From assembly GCA_946183925.1 (NCBI GenBank), contig CAMHDS010000005.1, positions 1 through 64,000 of the forward strand: a DNA stretch of 64,000 nt, read 5' to 3'. Under the pieces are notes generated by a model. The model was not told the DNA's origin. It saw only the letters and a list, made by a program, of their open reading frames with translations, and did no database searches. A program made the position numbers and the translations under genes. Of the stretch, positions 56,887 to 63,876 are shown one piece after another. Every line of letters starts with the position of its first letter. The stretch's first letter is position 1. This DNA is from an uncultured Fibrobacter sp. GTDB lineage: Bacteria > Fibrobacterota > Fibrobacteria > Fibrobacterales > Fibrobacteraceae.

Positions 56887-57939
56887 TTAGTGGCGGAAGT
56901 GCCTCATGCCGGTGAACACCATGGCCACCCCAAGCTTGTTGCAGGCTTCGATGGAGAGGTTGTCCTTCTTGGAACCGCCCGGTTGCACGATGTACTGGAC
57001 GCCGGCCTTGGCGGCGGCTTCCACGTTGTCCGGGAAGGGGAAGAAGGCGTCGGAGCCCATGACGACTTCGCTGAACACCTTCTTTTCGAGAGCCTTGAGA
57101 CCGGCCTTGTCGATGCACTTGCCCTTTTCGTTGAAGAACTTCTGGGCGGCCTTCATGCGGGCCACGTTGTCGCGGACGCGGGGCTGGCAGAGGCGGAGGT
57201 TACTATCGATGCGGTTCGGCTGGCCGGGGCCAAGGCCGATGACCTGGAAGTAGCCGCGGGCGTATTCGTAACCCATGACGATGGCGTTAGACTTGGTGTG
57301 CTTGGTCACGATCCAAGTGAAGCGGGCGAGGGCTTCCTTGTTCTTTGCAAACTTCTTCTTGGTGACGCATTCGAACTTTTCGTAAACGTCCACGTCGCGG
57401 TCCTGAACCAGCATGCCACCGATCACGTGCTTATAGACCTTACAGCGGGTTGCCTTCTTGATCTTGCCCACTTCAAGGAGACGAATGTCCTTGGACTTGT
57501 TCTTCAAAAATTCCAGAGCGTCCTTGTCGAATGCCGGGGCGAGAAGGATTTCGACGAACTTGCCCTTCAGGAATTCGGCGGTTTTCAGGTCCACCTTCTT
57601 GGTAACGGCGATCACGGAACCGAAGGCCGACACCGGGTCGCCTTCCCAGGCGGCTTCCATGGCGTTGCGCAGTGTCTTGCCGGTAGCAAGGCCACAGGGG
57701 TTCATGTGCTTTACGATAACAACGGCATTTTCGTCTGCGAATTCGCGGGCCATTTCCAGGGCGGCGTCAGCATCCACGATGTTGTTGTAAGAAAGTTCCT
57801 TGCCCCACAGCTGCTTCGCGGTAGCGAGGCTTGCTTCGGTGCAGGTCGGGTCGCGGTAGAAGACGGCGGACTGGTGGGAGTTTTCACCGTAGCGCATCGG
57901 CTTCGGGTCAACGAATTTCAAAACGAGTTCTTCGGACAT
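56887..57939 (-). CDS. purH: AICAR transformylase without the IMP cyclohydrolase domain
   Basis: 350 residues from the ATG at 57939 (MSEELVLKFVDPKPMRYGEN), AAAGGAAAA upstream; the track start is earlier. AICARFT domain motifs: LRYGENSHQSAVFY-like MRYGENSHQSAVFYRD, the catalytic Lys-His of VIVKHMNPCGLATG, and DAFFPFPDNVEAAAKAGVQY then IVQPGGSKKDN. The MGS-like IMP cyclohydrolase half of PurH is absent, so the last step of IMP synthesis needs another gene. Uses 10-formyl-tetrahydrofolate. TATATTTT (about 57970) is its promoter-like element; heptads lie just upstream. Confidence 0.93.
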   Translation of the reverse strand: MSEELVLKFVDPKPMRYGENSHQSAVFYRDPTCTEASLATAKQLWGKELSYNNIVDADAALEMAREFADENAVVIVKHMNPCGLATGKTLRNAMEAAWEGDPVSAFGSVIAVTKKVDLKTAEFLKGKFVEILLAPAFDKDALEFLKNKSKDIRLLEVGKIKKATRCKVYKHVIGGMLVQDRDVDVYEKFECVTKKKFAKNKEALARFTWIVTKHTKSNAIVMGYEYARGYFQVIGLGPGQPNRIDSNLRLCQPRVRDNVARMKAAQKFFNEKGKCIDKAGLKALEKKVFSEVVMGSDAFFPFPDNVEAAAKAGVQYIVQPGGSKKDNLSIEACNKLGVAMVFTGMRHFRH

Positions 57940-57981
57940 GATTTTTCCTTTGTGATTTACAGGATAAAATATAGAAAATAA

Positions 57982-58093
57982 GGCTCGAGGCACGGGGCGC
58001 GAGGCACGAGGCTCGGGGGCGAGATTAATGTGGAGTGTGGAATGTGAAGTGTGAGATTAATCATTTTTCATTACACATCACACATTTCACACT
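57982..58093 (-). repeat. Sixteen heptads between purH and the NifU-like gene
   Basis: GGCTCGA GGCACGG, GGCGCGA GGCACGA, GGCTCGG, GGGCGAG, ATTAATG, TGGAGTG TGGAATG, TGAAGTG, TGAGATT, AATCATT, TTTCATT, ACACATC ACACATT, TCACACT; the next base begins the NifU stop (CTA). Three motif families keep one phase, and the G-rich part faces purH, the C-rich part the NifU stop. Confidence 0.88.
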
Positions 58094-58915
58094 CTAAAAC
58101 AAACTGGCCGGCGGTTTGTTGTCGTCGAGGCCCGGCAGATTCGGGTTGGGCGGGATATTGTCCAGCGGGTCTTCGGGTTCTACAATCAGGTTGTAATAGA
58201 CGTTGTTCTTCAGTTCGTCTTCGATGTAGAAAAGGGTGCCGCCCATGGCAGAGCCGCAACCGGCGCAAGCCCCTTGGTAGCGGATTTTCAGGCGGTTGTC
58301 GTCGGTCAGGTCCAGCACTTCCAGGTCGCCGCCGTCGCCTTGCAGCATCCCGCGCACGGACTGGTGGAGCCAGGCTTCGATCTTTTCGATTTTCTGCGGC
58401 TTGGTGAGGGCGTTCCATTCGGCGTCGGCTTCGGCGCGGCCCTCGGCGGTCTGGGTACGGTACTTGATGCGCTCCATCTTCTCGCGGACCAAAATAGCGG
58501 TGGCCTTCTTTTCGGGGTAGGCCTCCAGCACCCGCTGGATAAGCGTGTTCATTTGTTTGAGTTCCGGAGCGGAGGCGTCAAAAGCCGGCACGTCGGGGGT
58601 GTCCCGCAGTTCCTGTTCCAGACTTTCGGCGGTAATGGCGCAGGCTTCTTCCACCGTGACCATCTGGATTTTCTTGCAGAAGGTGTCGGCGAGAGCGGTA
58701 AAAATGGGCCCGCCGTAGGTGAAGAACCTAGTCTCCAGAATCTTGTCGCATTCCGGGTCTATCATCAGGTAGACCTTCAGGCTCGCTTCCTTCACGTCTA
58801 CAAGGGCAAGTCCCTTCTCGTCGGCTTCAATCTGGAAAATCGCGCCCCTGTACTTGGGGGCCTTTGCAATCTCCTGCACCTTCTTGGAAAAATTCGCACA
58901 CAGTTCTTCGCTCAT
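58094..58915 (-). CDS. NifU-like protein: degenerate IscU-like domain plus Nfu domain
   Basis: 273 residues. The N-terminal half aligns with IscU/NifU_N, but the scaffold box (usually KTYGCGSAIA) reads FFTYGGPIFTALADT, without the cluster Cys. The C-terminal half is an intact Nfu domain: VRGMLQGDGGDLEVLDL and YQGACAGCGSAMGGTLFYIE with its CxxC. It probably carries a 4Fe-4S cluster to target proteins rather than building one. The tail (PLDNIPPNPNLPGLDDNKPP) is disordered. TATATTTG is 8 nt before the ATG. Confidence 0.85.
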   Translation of the reverse strand: MSEELCANFSKKVQEIAKAPKYRGAIFQIEADEKGLALVDVKEASLKVYLMIDPECDKILETRFFTYGGPIFTALADTFCKKIQMVTVEEACAITAESLEQELRDTPDVPAFDASAPELKQMNTLIQRVLEAYPEKKATAILVREKMERIKYRTQTAEGRAEADAEWNALTKPQKIEKIEAWLHQSVRGMLQGDGGDLEVLDLTDDNRLKIRYQGACAGCGSAMGGTLFYIEDELKNNVYYNLIVEPEDPLDNIPPNPNLPGLDDNKPPASLF

Positions 58916-58937
58916 AACGGGGGCAAATATAGATAAT

Positions 58938-59005
58938 TATGAATTAGGAAATAGGAATTGTTTGCTAGAATAGAAATCTAACTCCGAACTCCGAATTCCG
59001 AATTA
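58938..59005 (-). repeat. Heptad tract between the NifU-like and DUF748 genes
   Basis: TATGAAT, TAGGAAA TAGGAAT, TGTTTGC, TAGAATA, GAAATCT, AACTCCG twice, AATTCCG, ending in the DUF748 TAA stop. Phase holds across the change from TAGGAAT to AACTCCG. Confidence 0.82.
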
Positions 59006-61324
59006 CTTCACGTCCACCGTCACTTTGTACATGGGCTTGCCACGGTAGCTGTTCAGTCCCTTGGCTGTCTGGACTTTCAGGTTCTTGGCGGTGACGCCCT
59101 TCTGCTGTTTCAGAACCTTCAGCAGTTCCTGGTTGCGCTTGCTTGCCAGGTCGGTGAGGTCTTTTTCCATGGCGGAGCCATCGAAATCCTTGTCGTGTTC
59201 GCGGGCGAATGCCTTGAAGTTTGTGTCCCAGTCCTTGATTTCGGCGGCGGCCTTCTCGTCAATTTCGTTGAGGGTCGCCTTGCCTTCTTTCTGCTTGTAG
59301 TATTCCTGTTTCAGCTTGTGGAGCTTGTGTTCTTTCAGGATTTTGGCGGGATTGTAGTACTGGGTGTAGGTGAGGGTGAGTTTCGGATCTTTGGCCAGGG
59401 CCTCGGTCATCTTGGATGCCTTGGCAAACTGTTCGCTGGTAAATGTTCCGCTAGAAACATCAATCAGGATTTCGTCGTCCTTGCCCAGGTTCAAGCCTAC
59501 GGCATTTGCTCCAGACGTGGCCACGTTGCCTACGATCTTGATGGGGGAGAGGGCTACTTTTACCAGTAGTTTAGTGATGGTGTCCCACACGATTTTCAGG
59601 TAAGAAAATTCGGGGTCCTTCAGGTTGCCCTTTACGGGAACGTCGAACTGGATCTTGTCATCCTTGTCCTTGAGCACGTAGAGCCCCACCTTCATGGGCA
59701 CGGGGTATTCCGGGTCCACAGAGTCGTCCTTGTCGCCAACCTCAATGTTGTAGATGTCGATGGTGTTCTTGCTATCGACATTGAAGTTGTTCATTTTGTT
59801 GTCACTGGCGAAGGCCATGGTACCTGCGGTAATGGGGTAGCCCGTAAAGTGCAGGCTGTAGCTGCTGAAATGCTTGAGGGCCAGGTTCTTGACGCTTACG
59901 TAGGCGTCCATGGTACCGATGTCGTTGATGGCGCCCTTGTACTTGACGGACACGGAGCCTCCTTCGGGGAAGGCGGCGCTCACGTTTACATTGCAGGGCT
60001 TGTCGAAGTTGATGTTGGAGCCGTTCACCGTGATGGCGGAGACCTTGTAGTTAAACGGTTTGGAAAGGGTGTAGTCGTTGGCGGTGACGGTGGTGTTTTG
60101 CACTAGGAGTTTCGTGATGATGGCGTCCAGCTTCTTGGCGGGTTCGGCCTTGGCGGCACTTGTAGAGTCTGCCGAGGTTTCGGGAGCCGGTGCCACCAGG
60201 GAATCCAGCGGGACGGCGTTGGAATCGGCGGCTACGGTGTCTGCCTTGGCGGCATTGGTCCCTGAGCTTGTCGAAGGGGGAGTGAGCAGCACATCGATGT
60301 TGGTCTTTCCGCCCTTGTACAGGTCCAGATGGGCGAATGCGCCGTCCACCACTACGGAGTCGATGCGGAACTTGAACTTTTCTAGGTTGGCTTCGGCAAT
60401 GCCCACGCCCACGTGGCCTGCCCCGATGGTCTTGTCGTTCACCTCGGTGACCACAACGCTATCTACGCTGACAATGCCCTTCACGTTGGAAGCGAGAATA
60501 CTGTTCAGGTTGCCCTGGATGTCCATGTCCGCGGAGAGGTTTCCCTTGAAATCCTTGATGTTCACGAAGTCGTTGAGGTAGGGCTTGCCTGCCGCTAGGG
60601 CGAAATCCTTGAGGCCCACGTTCAAATTGAAGTCGTTGGTGGCCGCATTGACGGTCACTTTCACGTTCAGGTCGCCGCCGTCGGCGAACTTGAGGCTCAC
60701 GCCCACGTCGGTCTGCTTGTTGCTCAGGTAAACGGCGGGAATGGCCACGCCAAAGTCCTTGATGTGAATCTTGGAGCCCACCTTGGCGTCTTCGTAGATG
60801 ATGTTGCCGTTCTCGAAGACGATGTTCTTGACGGAAATGCTCACGGGGAGTCCGTCGGCGATTTCGGCCGCGTTGATCATGCCGGTGGAATCGGTGGCGG
60901 CACTGTCGACCGCTACGGTGTCTGCGGCGGTGGAGTCGGACTGGGAGAGAAAATCCAGAATGTCGCTGAAGTTGAAACGGTCCCCGCTCTGGACCACGTG
61001 CACGTAAAGTCCCTTCATGTAGATTTCGCCTACGCTGGCCGTTCCGGTAACGATTCTCGTGGGGTTCAGGTTGATGCGAAACTTTTCGAAGGAGACAAAG
61101 GGCGTTTTGCCGTCCCGTTCCAGTAGGGCGAAGTTATCTACGTTGACGGTCCAGGTCAGGGGACTCAGGCTTACGCTTTCGATGTTGACCTTTCGGCCGA
61201 TGTATTCTTCGGAGTGGGCCACGATGTAGTCTTTCACGAACCCGGGGGCAAGTTTCAGGGCGGCAAAAACCAGGACGAACAGGACGGCGACGACAAACAG
61301 GATAATCTTCACGGACTTTTTCAT
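59003..61324 (-). CDS. DUF748 (AsmA-like) envelope protein
   Basis: 773 residues. One N-terminal membrane anchor (KIILFVVAVLFVLVFAALKL), then the long beta-rich AsmA/DUF748 body, with the domain start HSEEYIGRKVNIESVSLSPL, repeated LKFADGGDLNVKVTV-like strands and DAYVSVKNLALKHFSSYSLH. Such proteins span the periplasm and are implicated in lipid transport or outer-membrane maintenance. An insert at about 350-400 is low complexity and contains PPSTSSGT, the translation of a dispersed DNA repeat (60260-60278). The C-terminus holds OmpA/DUF748-like helices. Stop at the start of a heptad tract. Confidence 0.85.
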   Translation of the reverse strand: MKKSVKIILFVVAVLFVLVFAALKLAPGFVKDYIVAHSEEYIGRKVNIESVSLSPLTWTVNVDNFALLERDGKTPFVSFEKFRINLNPTRIVTGTASVGEIYMKGLYVHVVQSGDRFNFSDILDFLSQSDSTAADTVAVDSAATDSTGMINAAEIADGLPVSISVKNIVFENGNIIYEDAKVGSKIHIKDFGVAIPAVYLSNKQTDVGVSLKFADGGDLNVKVTVNAATNDFNLNVGLKDFALAAGKPYLNDFVNIKDFKGNLSADMDIQGNLNSILASNVKGIVSVDSVVVTEVNDKTIGAGHVGVGIAEANLEKFKFRIDSVVVDGAFAHLDLYKGGKTNIDVLLTPPSTSSGTNAAKADTVAADSNAVPLDSLVAPAPETSADSTSAAKAEPAKKLDAIITKLLVQNTTVTANDYTLSKPFNYKVSAITVNGSNINFDKPCNVNVSAAFPEGGSVSVKYKGAINDIGTMDAYVSVKNLALKHFSSYSLHFTGYPITAGTMAFASDNKMNNFNVDSKNTIDIYNIEVGDKDDSVDPEYPVPMKVGLYVLKDKDDKIQFDVPVKGNLKDPEFSYLKIVWDTITKLLVKVALSPIKIVGNVATSGANAVGLNLGKDDEILIDVSSGTFTSEQFAKASKMTEALAKDPKLTLTYTQYYNPAKILKEHKLHKLKQEYYKQKEGKATLNEIDEKAAAEIKDWDTNFKAFAREHDKDFDGSAMEKDLTDLASKRNQELLKVLKQQKGVTAKNLKVQTAKGLNSYRGKPMYKVTVDVK
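60260..60278 (-). repeat. CCCTTCGACAAGCTCAGGG repeat inside the DUF748 gene
   Basis: On the gene strand CCCTTCGACAAGCTCAGGG encodes PSTSSG. This short dispersed repeat occurs in many bacterial genomes, usually between genes; a related piece is at 43487-43497. Here it sits in frame within a disordered stretch. Confidence 0.75.
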
Positions 61325-61596
61325 GGGCTATAATTTAGAAATGTTAGGCAAGAAGGTGCTTTTTTCTGCTTTTTTTGCTTTCAGTGGAATATTTTTTTAT
61401 AAATTTGCAGCCGTGATTGCTCTTTTTGCCGTTTTTTCGGCAAAACCTGCTCTGTTATTTTGGAGCGAACCTGGCCGTCAAGTCTCCCCGAGGCGTTATT
61501 AAGATGGCCCCCTAACACATTCACTTGCAATCACCCCCTCTGCAGGTCTTTTCCAGCCTGCAGTCGCGGTTCAACCCTTACTTATGAGGTGCCTAG
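61325..61596 (+). promoter_or_regulatory. Long structured leader of the 61597 gene
   Basis: TAAATTTG (61400-61407) is a TAnnTTTG promoter element. From there about 180 nt of leader holds TTTTGCCG-TTTTTT-CGGCAAAA (about 61427-61448) and CTGCAGG...CCTGCAG (61540-61563) before the ATG. No known riboswitch recognised. The DUF748 promoter on the other strand includes TTATAGCCC near 61330. Confidence 0.5.
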
Positions 61597-62229
61597 ATGG
61601 AAATAATCACTCTCGCATGCTCTGCTCTTGCAGTCGTGCTCTGTATCGTTATCCTGACTAAGGTTAACAAGATTCTTGACAACCTTCACACTCCTATCGT
61701 TAAGAAGCTCACCCCGGACATGAACCTGAGGCCTAACTCTCGTCGTCCTGTCTCTGCCCAAGAAATGGCACAGCGTGGTGATCGCAACAACAAGGGTGAT
61801 CGCAAGGATCGTCAGAATAAAGACAACCGCGGTGAAAAGAACGGCCAGGCCCAGCAGGGTCAGAACCGTGACCGCAACGAACAGCGCGATCGCGGCAACC
61901 GCCGTGACCGCCGTGACGGTCGTCCTGACCGCAACAATCGTCGTGAAATGAACGCCGAAGCCCAGGCCGCTTCTTCTGAAGCTCCCGTGGCCCAGCCTGC
62001 CGAAGCGGCCGCTCCTGCTGCCGCCGAAGGTCGTCGCCCCCTGGCTCCGCGCATTCCGGTTGAAACTCCGGCCGCTCCTGTCAGCGCTCCCGTGGCTCCT
62101 GCAGCACCTGCTGCCGCTACCGCCGAACCTGCTGTGGAAGTCGCCGAAACCACCTTCGATCCCGCCAAGGTCCGCTATGGCCGCCGCAACGTGATCAAGA
62201 AGGCTCCGGAACTCTCCGACGAAGCATAA
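61597..62229 (+). CDS. Single-pass membrane protein with Arg/Asp/Asn/Gln-rich low-complexity tail
   Basis: 210 residues. One transmembrane helix at the very start (IITLACSALAVVLCIVILTK) followed by a positively charged cytoplasmic tail: NKGDRKDRQNKDNRGEKNGQ, NRDRNEQRDRGNRRDRRDG, then an Ala/Pro-rich stretch and a short conserved-looking end (FDPAKVRYGRRNVIKKAPEL). The RD/RN repeats look like RNA-binding disordered regions and are built from CGTGAC-type codon repeats. No family known to me. Ends 24 nt before a terminator. Confidence 0.75.
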   Translation: MEIITLACSALAVVLCIVILTKVNKILDNLHTPIVKKLTPDMNLRPNSRRPVSAQEMAQRGDRNNKGDRKDRQNKDNRGEKNGQAQQGQNRDRNEQRDRGNRRDRRDGRPDRNNRREMNAEAQAASSEAPVAQPAEAAAPAAAEGRRPLAPRIPVETPAAPVSAPVAPAAPAAATAEPAVEVAETTFDPAKVRYGRRNVIKKAPELSDEA

Positions 62230-62253
62230 TCGCGAAAAGCCAAAAGCTTGATA

Positions 62254-62282
62254 GAGCCCTCGGTCTTAGGACCGGGGGCTTT
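62254..62282 (+). terminator. Intrinsic terminator
   Basis: AGAGCCCTCGGTC-TTAG-GACCGGGGGCTTT, followed by ATGTTTTT. About a 10-bp stem, 25 bp after the stop at 62229. Confidence 0.85.
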
Positions 62283-62313
62283 ATGTTTTTATAATGGGGT
62301 TGTCAGGTGCTGC

Positions 62314-62946
62314 CTAGCGCCAGCGGCGATGGTTGTCCGGCCCGTCGAAATCGTCGTAGCGGTCGTCGTAGTTTTCGGGATAGTCGCCGTCGTCGTAGTT
62401 GTCGTCCCGGTCGGGGAATCCCGATTCCAGTTCGGTGAAACTGGGCTCCTCGATGTTCACCACCTGGACTTCGAAAATCAGGTCCTTGCCTGCGAAGGGG
62501 TGGTTCCCGTCCACCAGCACGGTATCCTTGTAGATTTCTTTCACGATGTAGATGCCGTCGGCGTCGTCCTCGTCGTCCAGGTTCAGTCCGTCCACGAACT
62601 CGTCGGCGGTGTCGGGCAGCTGGAATTCCCGGATGTCGTTGTCCAGCATCATCTCCAGCTCCATGCCCAGCCAGAGTTCGCCTACGTCCTGCAACTCTTC
62701 TTTGGGAACTTGGAGCAGCAGGTCGTCGCGGTAAGGTCCGTAGCCTTGGTCGAAGGGAATTTCTACGGTGAACTTTTCGCCCAGCTTGCGGCCTTCCAGG
62801 GCGGTTTCAAGTCCGGGGATAATGTTGTCGTAGCCGTGGATATATACAAAGGGGTGGCTTGGAGGGATTTCCTCCAAGATGCGCCCACTCATCTCTTTGA
62901 GCGTGTAGGCGATGCTTACCTTCGTCTTTGCTTCTACGGTTTCCAT
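62314..62946 (-). CDS. SlyD-like FKBP peptidyl-prolyl isomerase
   Basis: 210 residues. FKBP with inserted flap domain, as in SlyD: KVSIAYTLKEMSGRILEEIP, FVYIHGYDNIIPGLETALEG, KFTVEIPFDQGYGPYRDDLL, and VLVDGNHPFAGKDLIFEVQV. The C-terminal tail is Asp/Tyr/Arg-rich (DDNYDDGDYPENYDDRYDD) rather than the His/Cys metal tail of E. coli SlyD. Folds prolyl bonds in the cytoplasm. TATATTTG (62961 to 62954) is 7 nt from the ATG; the opposite gene's promoter is 10 bp away. Confidence 0.9.
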   Translation of the reverse strand: METVEAKTKVSIAYTLKEMSGRILEEIPPSHPFVYIHGYDNIIPGLETALEGRKLGEKFTVEIPFDQGYGPYRDDLLLQVPKEELQDVGELWLGMELEMMLDNDIREFQLPDTADEFVDGLNLDDEDDADGIYIVKEIYKDTVLVDGNHPFAGKDLIFEVQVVNIEEPSFTELESGFPDRDDNYDDGDYPENYDDRYDDFDGPDNHRRWR

Positions 62947-62983
62947 GGTGCGCCAAATATAGAATTTTTACTACATTACACCC
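62947..62983. promoter_or_regulatory. Compact divergent promoter, 37 bp
   Basis: Minus TATATTTG (62954-62961) and plus TACATTAC (62972-62979) lie back to back, each 4-7 nt from its start codon. Both genes should make leaderless mRNA. Confidence 0.6.
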
Positions 62984-63712
62984 ATGCTTTACGGTATTTG
63001 TTCTGATATTCATTCCAATGCTACGGCTTTTCGTGCCGTGCTGGAATCCATGAAAGAAAACAAGGTGGAACGCCGGATTTGCCTGGGCGACCTTGTGGGT
63101 TACGGTGTCGATGCCAACGAATGTGTACAGCTTGCCAAGGAAAACATGGACGTGTGTCTGATTGGAAACCACGACAGCGTGGCTATCAAGTACGAGTCCA
63201 GTATGGGCTTTAACCCTTACGCCAAGCAGGCCGTGGAATGGACGCAAGAGAACATGAATGCCGAATCGGTGGCCTACATCCGTTCGTTGCCCTACATTCA
63301 CGAAGAAAACGACATTACCTTTGTGCATGCGTCGCCCATGTCCCCTGCGGACTGGCTCTACATTACCGACCTGGAAGACGCCCTGAACGCTTTTGACCAT
63401 TTTTCTGGAACCTACTGCTTTATCGGGCACACCCATAGCCCTGTGATTGTGGCAAGCCGCCCCATGGCCATTCCCAAGGTGCTGGACGAATACGAATACA
63501 CCATCGAGAATACGGAACGCCTCTTGGTGAACGTGGGTAGCGTAGGCCAGCCCCGTGACCGGGATTGCCGCGCCAGCTGGTGCCTGCTGGATACGGAGAC
63601 CAAGTGCATCCGCATTATCCGCGTGGAATACGATGTCTTTATCACCCAGGAGCGCATGCGCAAGGCGGGAATGCCCAATTTCCTCATCGACCGCCTGAGC
63701 GTGGGGAGGTAA
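62984..63712 (+). CDS. Calcineurin-like metallophosphoesterase
   Basis: 242 residues. Metal motifs: GICSDIHSNATAFRAVL, CLGDLVGYGVDANECVQL, LIGNHDSVAIKY, FVHASP and FIGHTHSP, the YfcE/MJ0936-type phosphodiesterase order. Ends in a normal C-terminus (LIDRLSVGR). Substrate unknown; cAMP or related diesters are typical of the group. A heptad tract follows its stop. Confidence 0.87.
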   Translation: MLYGICSDIHSNATAFRAVLESMKENKVERRICLGDLVGYGVDANECVQLAKENMDVCLIGNHDSVAIKYESSMGFNPYAKQAVEWTQENMNAESVAYIRSLPYIHEENDITFVHASPMSPADWLYITDLEDALNAFDHFSGTYCFIGHTHSPVIVASRPMAIPKVLDEYEYTIENTERLLVNVGSVGQPRDRDCRASWCLLDTETKCIRIIRVEYDVFITQERMRKAGMPNFLIDRLSVGR

Positions 63713-63713
63713 G

Positions 63714-63770
63714 TAGTGATTAGGGCGTAGCCCGTAAACAGTGATTAGTATACAGTGATTAGTATACAGG
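63714..63770 (+). repeat. Heptad tract, 3' side of the metallophosphoesterase gene
   Basis: TAGTGAT, TAGGGCG, TAGCCCG, TAAACAG, then TGATTAG TATACAG twice. G-rich orientation, 1 bp after the stop; the last part is a 14-bp double unit. Confidence 0.82.
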
Positions 63771-63800
63771 ATCGCTGATATCAAGATGTTTTTTTGCATA

Positions 63801-63876
63801 TCCTAACCACCAACGGCCTTACGGCTTACGGACCTTCGGTCCTAACCACTAACCACTAATCACTAACCACTAAATT
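63801..63876 (+). repeat. Heptad tract, 5' side of rlmH, in phase with its ATG
   Basis: After CCTAACCACCAA and CGGCTTACGG-type units come CTAACCA twice, CTAATCA, CTAACCA, CTAAATT, then ATG at 63877. C-rich orientation, complementary in style to 63714-63770. Confidence 0.85.
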
